This document shows positions 1 to 10,806 of a DNA stretch of 59,309 bases, piece by piece. Source of the stretch: Sulfuritalea sp. (GTDB lineage: Bacteria; Pseudomonadota; Gammaproteobacteria; Burkholderiales; Rhodocyclaceae); assembly GCA_030680805.1 (NCBI GenBank), contig JAUXUK010000061.1, forward strand, positions 1 to 59,309, read 5' to 3'. The position numbers and the translations under genes were made by a program. Under the pieces are notes generated by a model. That model worked only from the letters and a program-made list of their open reading frames with translations. It did no database searches and was not told the DNA's origin. Within the stretch, counting starts at the first letter, position 1; each line of letters opens with the position of its first letter.

Positions 1-2040
<2,040 letters not shown>

Positions 2041-2793
2041 GATGACGCGGGGATACCAATTCTTGCTCACTCATTGTGATGTGACCAGTGAGCGTCTGTT
2101 CGTTGGCCAAACGCTCACCGGACTAGCCGCCTCCTGACGGCTGTGCACTATTTTTTGGGTGCTTTCGAGTTGCTTCTTTTCTTGAGTGGGCAGAACAATA
2201 GCATCATACTGATGCTGCCATCAAGCAATTGAATGACAGTTTCTTGAATTGCATATGTCACAAGGCATAGCGCGCTCTGGGCGGCACGTTGCGGGGTCAA
2301 GGCGTGCCCATAGAAGACCAATTCGTGAAAATATTTTCTTCTGGCTACTGTCCTTTAGTCCTCAAGCAATGTCATTGCAAATCATCACACCCAATTGTGA
2401 TTTGTCGAAATGACACGCTGATGGAATGTTTCATGCCCCCCTTTTTTGTCACACAAGTAGCGTCTGACGTGATCGTTACGACAACAACCGCCCAGCAGAA
2501 GATTTGACATTATTGCCCTGATGTCCCCTGCTCCACGGAGGGTGACATTAGCCCCCATATGCGCATGATTCAAGAGAGTTGTCACGGTTGCGCCAGATTC
2601 CATATAGCGAATGGCATAGCCGTGTTTTTTGGCAGGTAAGACGGGGCAAGGCGTTGCCGCTGCCGGCAAGCCATACAATATTTGTTGCCAGGGGCATAGT
2701 CGTTCAGGTGTCAATAAATGACGCCGCACAGCTGAAATTGGAATCTCGGATGGATCTCTGCGCGCGGGAATTCGATGCGTCGCCGATCAATCT
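2041..2793. other. Non-coding stretch with short TGACATTA repeats
   Basis: No convincing gene was found in about 750 bases; the open frames here have no recognisable features. The left part is the upstream region of the secretion ATPase. Between 2368 and 2550 there are two direct copies of TGACATTA (2505-2512, 2543-2550), each followed by a CCC run, and an inverted partial copy (AATGTCA at 2368-2374). This is loosely like transposon-end repeats, but no partner end was found. Confidence 0.4.
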
Positions 2794-3189
2794 TTAGCGA
2801 GCCAGTAGGATGAACGTTAAACCCGCCAGAAGCATCGCTCCAATCTGGGGGCTCGACGGAGTAAGTCCGTGCGCAAAGCGGAAGAGGTGCTCGCAATTCC
2901 ACGTCAGCAATGAATATTTCTCACCGAGTCGGCTCGTAGCTCGCCTGACCACAATTTGAGCTGTCAGCAGGCCGGGATACGTTACGTCCATGATCGACAA
3001 GCCATCGCAAAACTCAGCGATAGGCTGCTCAACAACCCCTCCGGCTTTCCATGAATTCGAAATGACGGTCCGTTCGCCTTGCCAGAACCGATCAGTGACG
3101 ATGCCGAAGTGCCTGTAGAAGGGCAACTGTATTGCGACGACCGACCCTGGTTGGGCTAAATTGAATGGAACTGATTTTGGCGGTAACAT
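2794..3189 (-). CDS. LRAT-like (permuted NlpC/P60) protein with C-terminal membrane helix
   Basis: A 131-residue protein resembling the LRAT/H-REV107 group of permuted papain-like enzymes, whose members act as acyltransferases or phospholipases. The visible signature is a His in FYRHFGIVTDRF and a Cys in LLTWNCEHLFRFAHG. A hydrophobic tail (IGAMLLAGLTFILLAR) should anchor it in the membrane. ATG at 3189 was chosen; an upstream in-frame ATG at 3231 would overlap the divergent regulator. It is transcribed away from an XRE gene that also ends in a membrane helix. The actual substrate cannot be told from sequence. Confidence 0.7.
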   Translation of the reverse strand: MLPPKSVPFNLAQPGSVVAIQLPFYRHFGIVTDRFWQGERTVISNSWKAGGVVEQPIAEFCDGLSIMDVTYPGLLTAQIVVRRATSRLGEKYSLLTWNCEHLFRFAHGLTPSSPQIGAMLLAGLTFILLAR

Positions 3190-3201
3190 GGTGATCTCTA
3201 T

Positions 3202-3230
3202 TTGACGAATACATGCATTGTATTCATACA
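3202..3230 (+). promoter_or_regulatory. Probable promoter with embedded palindromic operator
   Basis: The short space between the divergent LRAT-like and XRE genes holds an inverted repeat with arms GAATACA (3207-3213) and TGTATTC (3219-3225) around TGCAT. A TTGACG box (3202-3207) lies 17 bases before a weak CATACA box (3225-3230), so the palindrome would fill the spacer. This is a likely autoregulation site for the XRE protein; the promoter boxes themselves are only moderate matches. Confidence 0.5.
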
Positions 3231-3237
3231 TGATCCA

Positions 3238-3600
3238 ATGTCAACTACTGCTCCTCACCGTGGCGTGATGCCATATGGCGTTCTTCTCGGCCAAGTGCTC
3301 AAGGCGCACCGGGACCGCCTTGCGATTGAGCAAAAGGATTTGGCCGCAAGCATTGGTACATCGCAGTCCGCCTACTCCCGTATGGAAACCGGCCACACAG
3401 CGGTCACCGTACCGCAACTTCGCACCCTGTCCAGGACGCTCGGAACGAGCGCCGGCAGAATTCTTGCGGAAGTCGATCAATTGGCAAAAAGCCTGGAAAC
3501 CCAGGGTATCGATGTGCCCGACCAACGGGAAACCAATGCTGCGGCGGTGTTGATTGGTTTGGGAGTTCTGTTGGCCCTGCTATCAACCGGTAAGGGCTGA
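3238..3600 (+). CDS. XRE-family regulator with C-terminal membrane helix
   Basis: A 120-residue protein with a helix-turn-helix of the Cro/CI type (about residues 17-70; EQKDLAASIGTSQSAYSRME is the recognition region). A linker follows, then a hydrophobic C-terminus (AAAVLIGLGVLLALL) that could be a membrane anchor. It is divergent from the LRAT-like gene, which has the same kind of hydrophobic tail, so the two probably work together at the membrane. ATG at 3238 was chosen because the frame's first start at 3202 lies in the promoter-like spacer. It would leave almost no leader on the mRNA. Confidence 0.75.
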   Translation: MSTTAPHRGVMPYGVLLGQVLKAHRDRLAIEQKDLAASIGTSQSAYSRMETGHTAVTVPQLRTLSRTLGTSAGRILAEVDQLAKSLETQGIDVPDQRETNAAAVLIGLGVLLALLSTGKG

Positions 3601-3739
3601 TTTGCCTATTCGACGCGAGGGCAGGAGGGCGCAACCTGGGGCGGATGTAAGCCCTGCTGAATCGTGCGAGCAGTTTGGCCGGCTCAATTCTTTTTCTGGC
3701 TTCGAGGAAGCGCCAGGCCGCTAGACCATTGCAGGTGCT

Positions 3740-3958
3740 TTACTTCATCGCCTCGGCCAGATCCTTATCCGTCACCCTGCCGGAACGATGGAGCCATAAC
3801 AGTATTGCCAAGGGCTTCGGAATGTTGCGACCGGATTCATAGCGGGATCCGCCCGACTGCGTGACGCCATAGCGTGCCCAGAAATCCAGTTGATTGAGAT
3901 TGGCTTTCTTCCGTGCGGTACCAATATCGGAAAAATCGAGTTTCTGCTTTCGGGCCAT
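3740..3958 (-). CDS. Small XRE-like DNA-binding protein
   Basis: A 72-residue helix-turn-helix protein; the stretch NQLDFWARYGVTQSGGSRYE followed by SGRNIPKPLAILLWL is typical of short Cro/CI-like regulators that consist of little more than the DNA-binding domain. Start chosen at ATG 3958 because GGAG lies seven bases upstream; ATG 3970 in the same frame is the alternative. No partner gene is apparent on either side, so its target is unknown. Similar short regulators are often antitoxin-like or phage/island regulators. Confidence 0.7.
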   Translation of the reverse strand: MARKQKLDFSDIGTARKKANLNQLDFWARYGVTQSGGSRYESGRNIPKPLAILLWLHRSGRVTDKDLAEAMK

Positions 3959-4226
3959 GGCGAGCTCCATCGAAGGTGTGGTGAAAGCGCTATGCTAGCC
4001 CAATGTTGTTCAGCGAGGTATCGCTGATGCTCGCCGAGCGCCGACGTCGGCCTGCCTGCCAGCAATACAGGGGCTATATATGTCGCCAGCAACCGTATCA
4101 ACGCACTACGACGGGCTTCTCTCAAGGCCGCACGGCTGAATGATTCGGTGGGGTGTCGGCGCAGGCTGTGGGATCGGTCTCATTGAAAGCAAGCGCGAGA
4201 TTCATCGCTCTCTTATTGACGAATCG

Positions 4227-4249
4227 AGTGGCTCACGTAGCGAGCCACT
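4227..4249. promoter_or_regulatory. 8-bp inverted repeat upstream of the phosphatase gene
   Basis: Arms AGTGGCTC (4227-4234) and GAGCCACT (4242-4249) are perfectly complementary with a 7-base loop, and a TTGACG box lies just upstream (4215-4220). It may be an operator or a short hairpin in the leader of the following gene. There is no T-run, so a terminator is unlikely. The rest of 3959-4331 shows no gene. Confidence 0.35.
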
Positions 4250-4331
4250 ACTGCGCGTAAGCTTGCAGCAACCATGATCCAGCCGCGTGTGGCCATGAGT
4301 AGTGAGTTCATACCGCAAAGGAGTGAGAGCC

Positions 4332-4985
4332 ATGATTCGATCAGTTGATTTTATTTCCCGCCTCAAGGCGGAATCCCTTCCTGCCAGAAATGACCGGGCG
4401 GTCATTTCCATTACCGAGCCCGAAGCAGATCCGGCCGTGCTCCCGTTCAATGAAAACAGGATTCTCCGACTGGTGTTTCACGACGTCGATCCGGGCGCCG
4501 AGACCGAAACGCGCTGGACGCTGTTCGATCCGTCGCACGCCGACCAGGTGATCCGCTTTGTGCGCCGGCTTCACGCCGATCCAGAGGATATAGACCTAAT
4601 CATTCATTGCCGGGCGGGTATCAGCCGGTCGGCCGCGCTCGCTTTGTTTGTAGCGGCGGACACAGAGTGTGAGTTTCGACGAAAGTCCTTTGCTGGCCTG
4701 GCCAACAAGCACATGCTGACCGTGCTTGAGCAAATGACCGGCACGTCGCTGCCGCGCCCGCGCGCGCTTCCGAAACGGGAGAGCTTCTCGGTTTCCGTTG
4801 TGCGCAATTTCCATACCGATGAGGCCGAGGTGACGGTGGAAAACACGCGCACCGGCGAAACGGTTGTAGTTGACGGCCCCATGCACTTTGCCGCCGCGTT
4901 TGCCGCCGCCGGAATCCAGAAGGTGTGGGGCGTTCTGAATCCACCGCCTAGTTACCATGTCCAGGATTGGGACAACCTGACGTGA
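4332..4985 (+). CDS. Protein-tyrosine/dual-specificity phosphatase-like protein
   Basis: A 217-residue cytoplasmic protein with the Cys-based phosphatase loop HCRAGISRS at residues 92-100 (catalytic Cys93 and Arg99). The region before it (LRLVFHDVDPG, then the DPSHADQVIRFVRRL helix) resembles small prokaryotic dual-specificity phosphatases. An Asp in HDVDPG could be the general acid. The C-terminal 70 residues, rich in charged and Ala residues, were not recognised. ATG 4332 was chosen because AAGGAG lies nine bases upstream; a GTG-type start at 4302 has none. It stands alone between small regulatory genes, so its substrate is open. Confidence 0.75.
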   Translation: MIRSVDFISRLKAESLPARNDRAVISITEPEADPAVLPFNENRILRLVFHDVDPGAETETRWTLFDPSHADQVIRFVRRLHADPEDIDLIIHCRAGISRSAALALFVAADTECEFRRKSFAGLANKHMLTVLEQMTGTSLPRPRALPKRESFSVSVVRNFHTDEAEVTVENTRTGETVVVDGPMHFAAAFAAAGIQKVWGVLNPPPSYHVQDWDNLT

Positions 4986-5202
4986 ATAGCTGCCCCGCCC
5001 ATGGGCTACTCGAGAAGATTTGGCGGGAGACATCGTATTTCCCTGAAAGGTAGATCGACCGGTGAGTGCTTATCTTGCTGCCGTTTCAATGAACCCGGAC
5101 AATCGCAAAGCCAGTTTTTTGGCGTCCTGCTAGAACATGGTTCGACCTGACTTCGACTTGCTGGATTTGCCACCGGATCCTCCGTCAAGCGGGGAGCCTG
5201 TC

Positions 5203-5721
5203 ATGGTCTTCTATGACTGCGAGTTCACGGATCTTTCGCCGGACTCCGCTTTACTGTCCATCGGTCTGGTCGCCGCTGACAGCGATGCCGAGCTGTACAT
5301 CGAAATCGCGGATGCCGACTTGAGGGGCAGCTCCGACTTCGTGAAGGAAATCGTGTTGCCACTGTTCGGTCGGCACGCCCCGGAGGTGCTGACTCGAACT
5401 GCGTCTGCGGCTCGCATCGAAACTTGGCTGGATATTATGCGTGGTGGCGATCGACAGCGCCAAATTCAAATGATCGCAGACTCATCATGGGACTGGGACC
5501 ACTTCCTCTCGCTGTTTCCGACGCGATCGCCCGGCGAACAGGCGTGGACGGTTGAATTCAATCTCGTCGATAGGATGGTGCAGCACATTCTCGACCTGGG
5601 TAGACCCGGTCGGACTCTTGAATCAGCGATGGCGACGTATCACCAGCAGCACGGCGAGCAGCATCACGCGTTGGTAGATGCCAGAGCCTTGAAGTTGGGG
5701 TGGATGGCGGCGAAGCGCTAG
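5203..5721 (+). CDS. DEDDh-type 3'-5' exonuclease
   Basis: A 172-residue protein with the signature of the DnaQ/RNase T exonuclease superfamily: motif I DCEFTDL (Asp5 and Glu7) at the very N-terminus and a C-terminal HHALVDARAL giving the His and Asp of the DEDDh group. It would act on single-stranded DNA or RNA ends in the cytoplasm. ATG 5203 was chosen because GGGGAG precedes it and motif I begins at once; ATG 5137 in the same frame adds 22 unconserved residues. No operon partner is obvious. Its place in an island beside nucleic-acid-modifying genes would suit a defence or RNA-turnover role, but this is inference. Confidence 0.75.
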   Translation: MVFYDCEFTDLSPDSALLSIGLVAADSDAELYIEIADADLRGSSDFVKEIVLPLFGRHAPEVLTRTASAARIETWLDIMRGGDRQRQIQMIADSSWDWDHFLSLFPTRSPGEQAWTVEFNLVDRMVQHILDLGRPGRTLESAMATYHQQHGEQHHALVDARALKLGWMAAKR

Positions 5722-6026
5722 TTTCGTTTGAAGGCTGCGCCGAAGGAAGGCGCAGCCGGGTAGTGCCCCGCGAAACTGGGAGTACTTGACCACGCATGGT
5801 GGCCAAGACATGCCAAATTCGGAGGCAATCGCTGCGATCTATCGCTGCTGCACCGGGTAAGGCCGAATGACTGTTTCTCCCGCAATTCCGAGATGAATTG
5901 GACAAACGATTCCGCTATTATGTCTCTGATGCACAATGGCCACCAAAACAATATGTTACCGTCTCATCCCTGATGCCTTGCCAAGCACGGATCAACCTGT
6001 TCCGTAGAGGCGCCATCTTGGCGGAT
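5722..6026. other. Intergenic stretch without recognised content
   Basis: About 300 bases between the convergent exonuclease and the methyltransferase operon. A hairpin-like CTGCGCC/GGCGCAG pair lies just after the exonuclease stop (around 5733-5755) and could end transcription, but it lacks a T-run. Nothing else was recognised. Confidence 0.3.
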
Positions 6027-6743
6027 TCAGAAAATGCGGCGATCATTAAGCTGATCACGGATATATGCAGCGCACCCAGAAATCCAGCGCGCTAATGCCG
6101 CCTCATCAGTAATGCTTGCTGAATGGGAAGACGTTGGATTTTGCCAGGTAGCAGACATTGCGAAGTGAAAATGGGAAATTCCGCTTGTCGGAATCCCTTC
6201 ATCCTCAGCGGGAGTAGTAGCCCAAGGTGCTGGAATTATTACAGGTGCCCAAGGCACGCCTTCGCTGGATATCGCATCGGTCGCCGGTCCCTCGACCATC
6301 ATGTCAATATTCCAATGCGGCTGAGCATGAGCCGATGCTTGTCCCCGCGGATCCCATTCCGCGCGAAAACGCAAAGTGGAGCTTCTTGGTGAGGCGCCGA
6401 TGAATAGCTTCAAGCTAATATGCGTGATGAAGCAACTCCCTTTATCCCAGAGATAATCGACTGCTATTTCGAGCCAAGCACCGTCTGCTGCTTGCGGTTC
6501 CCGAAGACATAAGACCGGGAACAGGCCTTCCTGGTCGCGGGTAAATGTCTCAGCGCTCGCTATTCGTAAGCTTTGACCACTGGGAATATTTAGTTGAATT
6601 GCGCGCGCGTGGCTGACGTTGAGTAGTCTCTTGATGCCACCCGCTATTGTTCTTCCAAAATCCTTCTCACACTTAATCTTGAAACCAGCGGGCTTAGTTG
6701 CTACTTGCGTGGCCATCGCTGCGTTCCGACCGTTAAGGTTCAA
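6027..6743 (-). CDS. Hypothetical protein coupled to the adenine methyltransferase
   Basis: A 238-residue protein not recognised by family. It has an N-terminal basic stretch and a mixed central part (FTRDQEGLFPVLCLREPQAA, then WLEIAVDYLW), with no evident signal peptide or membrane segment. The frame starts at TTG 6743, whose bases overlap the TGA of the methyltransferase; ATG 6716 is the alternative start. The tight overlap implies translational coupling, so it probably serves the same system as the methyltransferase, for example as a restriction or specificity partner. No nuclease motif such as PD-(D/E)XK or HNH could be found by eye. Confidence 0.6.
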   Translation of the reverse strand: MNLNGRNAAMATQVATKPAGFKIKCEKDFGRTIAGGIKRLLNVSHARAIQLNIPSGQSLRIASAETFTRDQEGLFPVLCLREPQAADGAWLEIAVDYLWDKGSCFITHISLKLFIGASPRSSTLRFRAEWDPRGQASAHAQPHWNIDMMVEGPATDAISSEGVPWAPVIIPAPWATTPAEDEGIPTSGISHFHFAMSATWQNPTSSHSASITDEAALARWISGCAAYIRDQLNDRRIF

Positions 6744-9094
6744 CCCCTAAGCCTGGTAGCTTGGGAAAAAAGTTCACCAGTCAGCCGGTCTCGCAATTCA
6801 GCTGAATAAGCCGATGCTTTGCTCATTGCCGTACCGATTAGCGCCAATTCATCAACAAAAGCTGACAAGTCTTCGTTGGCCATATTAACGAATGGCATTC
6901 TGCCCATAAATCGGGCCGACAAGTTGAACTGCCCGCCGGCGAGATTGTTTGAGATAGCAGCAATAAGATGCTTCGCGATCTCGGATCCGAGAGCAGCGGC
7001 CGTCGCATATCCGATACGATCCTCATCTAGTTCTGGAACTTTTGGCGACCAAGCGTACCCCTGTACCACCACAAACTCGCCGGTGCTGTCCCAAGCGAAG
7101 GAGCCAGATGATCCAAAATATGTAGAAACCAGTTTTGGCGTCTTCTTCTCAAAAACCGTGCGGTTGCGAGTCAAGCCCCACCAATTTGCGACGTCTACGC
7201 CAGCCCGCTTCAGCAAAGCACCTCTGTTCGGCGCCAGAAACTCCTGAAGATAGACAGGAAGCTTATCCTCTAAGGCGTCTTCGGACACTATCTCCAAGCT
7301 TGGCGCGCCGTATGGGTAGAACACCCAATGACCTTCGGAAATGCAACCATCCGTTATTGATGCATTCACTATCGCCGGCCTGAAATATTTGCGCTCAGTT
7401 CGCGGTAGCTGTTTGAAGTTTTCTGCATTCAATAGAAACGCAGAGTTGAGCCCTGTGATTGCACCTTGGTTAATCCTGTACAGCTTACTTAAACGAGGCA
7501 GACTAGAGAACTCCGAGATGAGTCGTCTTGACTCTGCGGGGCGAGGAGCCCACGCAGACTCGGTATCGGCGATCTTGGGTTCCGTATAGATCGAGAAACC
7601 TTGCTGATTGATTTCACAAACATCATCGCCGGGCATGCGTCCCAGACTTCGTAGGGTACGCAGGGCCTGATCTGCCGCATTGCTTGTATGGTCGGCCCAA
7701 ACCATAAGCGTCGGCGGCCGTTGGTCGAGCGCAGTGTCGCTCCGCTTCGCTACGTAAAGGGAAACATCCACGGTCGCGGCATCGAAAATCGATTGGTTAC
7801 CAAGTCGCACAATAACGCGCCGATCGAGGTTCTCGTCAAGGCGGGCCCGTAACTTTGCGGCCGAATCGCCATCGAGGAGCGAAGCAGGAATGACTGCCCC
7901 CAATGTGCCGCCACGTGCAAGACAAGCTGATGCTTTGACCAAAAAAGCAAACGCAAGATCGGGCCTGATACCAGCCAAGTCGCCGAGAATATCTGCGAGC
8001 CGATCCCGTGCTGTCGCTGACAGCGATCCCCATGATGCATATGGTGGATTCATTAGGCAGATGCTAGTGTCGGATGGCCAGTCGGCGCTTAACGCATCTC
8101 GCTGCTCTATCTCAATGGTAAATCGGCTACCGTGCCGCGCAATCTCGGTTGCCATCCCAAACCGTGCCATGAGTATGGCGTGCGGGGAAATGTCGTATCC
8201 AATAAAGCGCGCGCGGCCTTGAAAGCCATTTAGATCCAACTGTCGCGCGCATTCGCGTAAGAACTCGCCGCTACCACAAGCTGCGTCGAGGATGACCAAT
8301 TCCTCTTTAGAAAGGAGTTCAGGCGTAAGGCACTGTTCCACTAGAGTTCGAACAAGAGGAGTTGGTGTGAAATATGCTCCACTGAAACGAGATTTTGAGC
8401 CAGTGACAATCAGGTCGTCTTCGCCCAGCAGACTCATTTGAGGAGAGATTGCGACGATATTGTGGGTCTCTTGGAAGATACGACCCATCGCGTGTCGAAG
8501 CATCAAGACAATATCGACGTGCTTCTCGCTAGCACGGGGACGCGCTAAATCTCCAACGATGCGGTCGCGTTGGATGGCGCCAATGCGCTGCCATGCTTCC
8601 TGACACTGCAGGCGGTCTCCCCATTGCAGGTCGCCAATCGAAGACTGGCTTCTTGTTAAGGACTCTTGTAGCACGTACAAAAAGGCTTCAAGGCCCTGTG
8701 CCCCATCAGGAAGTGCGGCGCGAATACGATTGTAGATTCCCACAGCGTGAGCCACGATTGACTGCTCACGGGGAGTGCGCGTGGAATCGAGATATTGTTG
8801 AAACGCCCTTAGATTATTTGTTACTTCTGCTACCGAGGATCGGAGTAGTTCTGGGCGATCCCATCGTAGGACTTCCACCCCGTCGGTCGTGACGCGCACG
8901 TAGTGGTCGACGTCGGCGGACCATGCAATATCCCTTCGACCGAAAGGTGGCACGAGTTCTTCGTCAATATCTAGGCAAAAGTTGCCCTTTGCGCCGTTTA
9001 GCATCACGAAGCGTTGCTCGTTTGAGCCATAGCGTAACGGGACGGGTAAATACCCAAGATGCGAACGCCATTCATTAATATGCTGAAGGTTCAT
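6740..9094 (-). CDS. Large N6-adenine DNA methyltransferase (Eco57I/TaqI-like)
   Basis: A 784-residue protein that should transfer a methyl group from S-adenosylmethionine to adenine N6 in DNA. Motif I is DAACGSGEFL (about residues 270-279), preceded by YFTPTPLVRTLV (motif X-like), and the catalytic motif IV is NPPY at 349-352. About 240 N-terminal residues are mostly helical and unassigned; the C-terminal 350 residues resemble target-recognition regions of type IIG/Eco57I-like enzymes. ATG 9094 was chosen because GGAGGA lies just upstream, rather than TTG 9139. It lies between a DNA-binding protein gene and an unknown coupled gene. No endonuclease motif was found, so it may be an orphan or defence methylase. 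Confidence 0.85.
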   Translation of the reverse strand: MNLQHINEWRSHLGYLPVPLRYGSNEQRFVMLNGAKGNFCLDIDEELVPPFGRRDIAWSADVDHYVRVTTDGVEVLRWDRPELLRSSVAEVTNNLRAFQQYLDSTRTPREQSIVAHAVGIYNRIRAALPDGAQGLEAFLYVLQESLTRSQSSIGDLQWGDRLQCQEAWQRIGAIQRDRIVGDLARPRASEKHVDIVLMLRHAMGRIFQETHNIVAISPQMSLLGEDDLIVTGSKSRFSGAYFTPTPLVRTLVEQCLTPELLSKEELVILDAACGSGEFLRECARQLDLNGFQGRARFIGYDISPHAILMARFGMATEIARHGSRFTIEIEQRDALSADWPSDTSICLMNPPYASWGSLSATARDRLADILGDLAGIRPDLAFAFLVKASACLARGGTLGAVIPASLLDGDSAAKLRARLDENLDRRVIVRLGNQSIFDAATVDVSLYVAKRSDTALDQRPPTLMVWADHTSNAADQALRTLRSLGRMPGDDVCEINQQGFSIYTEPKIADTESAWAPRPAESRRLISEFSSLPRLSKLYRINQGAITGLNSAFLLNAENFKQLPRTERKYFRPAIVNASITDGCISEGHWVFYPYGAPSLEIVSEDALEDKLPVYLQEFLAPNRGALLKRAGVDVANWWGLTRNRTVFEKKTPKLVSTYFGSSGSFAWDSTGEFVVVQGYAWSPKVPELDEDRIGYATAAALGSEIAKHLIAAISNNLAGGQFNLSARFMGRMPFVNMANEDLSAFVDELALIGTAMSKASAYSAELRDRLTGELFSQATRLRG

Positions 9095-9175
9095 GCTATG
9101 TCCTCCGCCTCTTGTTCTGACGCATAGCAACTGGGCCAAGTGCGAGAGAAAGCTGAGCTGATTCCTGTACGACGT

Positions 9176-9613
9176 TCATTTTGCTTTTTTAACCGCATGT
9201 AACGGGAATATCGGATACTGACGCTCACCTTCTACACTATGCGCCAGTGTCTGGCATATTGGAGCAAGGGGGGTGACTAGGGCTATATCCGCCAAGCTTA
9301 TGACTTTGCCCGCCACGTAGACATCAACCCCTTTGGGCGTTAGCGCAATGTCATACCGATGCCACTCGAATGAGGATGTCTCCCTGAGCCAAACATGTAG
9401 GGCCATGAAGGCGTCAGCGTAGTTCGTGACAACCACCCCGGCCTCCTTCATCTTTAGGCCGATGAGAAGCGCCGCGGCGTTGGACTCATCATAAATCGCG
9501 TGGGTCCCCTTTCCCTGACCAGGCTGAGCAGGAACGATAACGCCTTTGTTCAGCCAGTCTTTGAACGTCGGCGTCGTGCATCCGGTCCTTTCGAGGAGTG
9601 TCTTTGCCTGCAT
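9176..9613 (-). CDS. Small protein with MerR/winged-helix-like N-terminus
   Basis: A 145-residue protein whose first 60 residues (MQAKTLLERTGCTTPTFKDW, then LNKGVIVPAQPGQGKGTHAIYDE) look like a MerR-type winged helix that binds DNA. The rest (ALTPKGVDVYVAGKVISLAD) is unassigned. It is the first gene of the methyltransferase operon, 81 bases upstream of that gene, and is the likely regulator of the operon from the AT-rich region in front of it. Start taken at ATG 9613; ATG 9652 in the same frame lies in AT-rich sequence unlike coding DNA. No ribosome binding site is seen. Confidence 0.65.
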   Translation of the reverse strand: MQAKTLLERTGCTTPTFKDWLNKGVIVPAQPGQGKGTHAIYDESNAAALLIGLKMKEAGVVVTNYADAFMALHVWLRETSSFEWHRYDIALTPKGVDVYVAGKVISLADIALVTPLAPICQTLAHSVEGERQYPIFPLHAVKKAK

Positions 9614-9779
9614 TGAGTAGATAATATAATATCTATTAAGATAAGTAAACATCTAACAAGGTTAAAAAACAACTGTAAAGGTTTTTATTTACCTTATAAA
9701 CCTAGCGCCGATCATCTACGATTGAGCTTATCGAGCGTCAGGCTCATATCATGAGCCTCACACCTCGTACACTGGCTGC
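9614..9779. promoter_or_regulatory. AT-rich divergent promoter region
   Basis: This is a strongly AT-rich stretch, unlike its surroundings, between divergent genes. It holds an interrupted inverted repeat (AGGTTT near 9678, AAACCT near 9698) and several TATAAT-like words. It is the probable promoter/operator of the minus-strand methyltransferase operon. Confidence 0.45.
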
Positions 9780-10049
9780 ATGTCACAGCCATCTACGACC
9801 TCCACAACCCACTTCTGGCTCAAGCGCGAAGCCGTCCCGCTCACGCTGGAAGCCGTGTCTGCCCTGGACGACGAAGCCGCCCGCCTGTTTCTGGCCGAAC
9901 TGCGCTGGGGCAGCCGCATGCACTGGACCTGTATCGGCATCTACCCGACGAATTTCAATCCAATGTCGAAGGCGAACATCGAGAAGCTCAGCAAGCGGGG
10001 CGAGCAGCTGACCCGCTGCCTTGTGGATACCTATGCGCCCGAACTTTAG
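9780..10049 (+). CDS. Hypothetical 89-residue protein
   Basis: A small protein with acceptable codon use for this genome and an amphipathic composition (FWLKREAVPLTLEAVSALDD, then EAARLFLAELRWGSRMHW). No family, signal peptide or membrane segment was recognised. The ATG at 9780 has no good ribosome binding site, and no operon partner is present. It may be a genuine small gene or a remnant in this recombined area. Confidence 0.45.
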   Translation: MSQPSTTSTTHFWLKREAVPLTLEAVSALDDEAARLFLAELRWGSRMHWTCIGIYPTNFNPMSKANIEKLSKRGEQLTRCLVDTYAPEL

Positions 10050-10176
10050 GCGACGGTCAGGGGGTCGAGGATCCCGCGTGTCCTGGAGAATAGGGTTCAG
10101 GTGGAGTTGGCAGGCAACGTCAGCTAAACGCCAAAGCCAAGCCATCGAATGACATACGTGCCAATGAGCGCAATGG

Positions 10177-10210
10177 CCGATTATGCAAAGTACCCGATTA
10201 TGGAAAGTAG
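10177..10210. repeat. Tandem 17-bp repeat upstream of a recombinase fragment
   Basis: Two adjacent copies, CCGATTATGCAAAGTAC (10177-10193) and CCGATTATGGAAAGTAG (10194-10210), match at 15 of 17 positions. They lie 120 bases before a truncated tyrosine recombinase and could be part of the terminus or binding site of that lost element. The remaining sequence of 10050-10329 shows no gene. Confidence 0.5.
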
Positions 10211-10329
10211 TCGGCGCGCTTTGGGCCGGATAGTAGGCAGGGAGCGGATTGGCAGAGTCTGAGTTCGCCTGAAGGTTGACATAATTTCAGTGGTCGCCTG
10301 GAGTGGTTGTTCCACTTCAGGAGACCGTT

Positions 10330-10806
10330 ATGAACCACACTTCTTTGCATCGGGCTGCGCGAAATGCCCAGCCATCGGCGGCGTTTTCTGGTGATGTCGC
10401 CGAGGAACTGCGCCGCTACGACGAGCACCTATGTGATGTACGAGGATTGTCGCCAGGTACCCGCCGTCAGCGTGCTTCGATCGTAGGGCGCTTGCTGCGA
10501 CGGAAGTTCGCTGATCGCCCAATCGATATTCCCAGGCTGCGCCCCGAGGACGTTCGCCGGTTCCTTGCCGACCAACTGGACGCGCGCCAAACGCCATCCA
10601 ATGCATCAAAGTTGGCATCGGCGTTGCGTAGCTACTTCCGTTACCGGACCACCTGCGGCGATCAGGTTGGCGGGCTGACCGCGGTAATCACGAACCCCGT
10701 TCACTGGAAGCTGGCGTCATTGCCACGAGCGCTCAAACCGGACGAGGCTGCCGGTGATGTGCCGGCAACGGATGCAGAGAGAATTTTGCAGTCGGTGTCA
10801 ATTTGA
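10330..10806 (+). pseudogene. Truncated tyrosine recombinase (N-terminal domain only)
   Basis: The first about 140 residues match the N-terminal SAM-like core-binding domain of tyrosine recombinases found in insertion-type elements (YDEHLCDVRGLSPGTRRQRA, LRSYFRYRTTCGDQV, then HWKLASLPRALKPDE). After ALKPDE, near 10745, the sequence stops resembling the family and no catalytic R-H-R-Y domain follows, so the gene is cut. The start ATG 10330 has a good AGGAG. The remaining codons up to 10806 read through the antisense strand of another broken gene. Confidence 0.75.

Noticed and set aside
2385-2729. 114-codon minus-strand frame in the left intergenic stretch
   Set aside because: No ribosome binding site, no family features and it covers repeat-like DNA.
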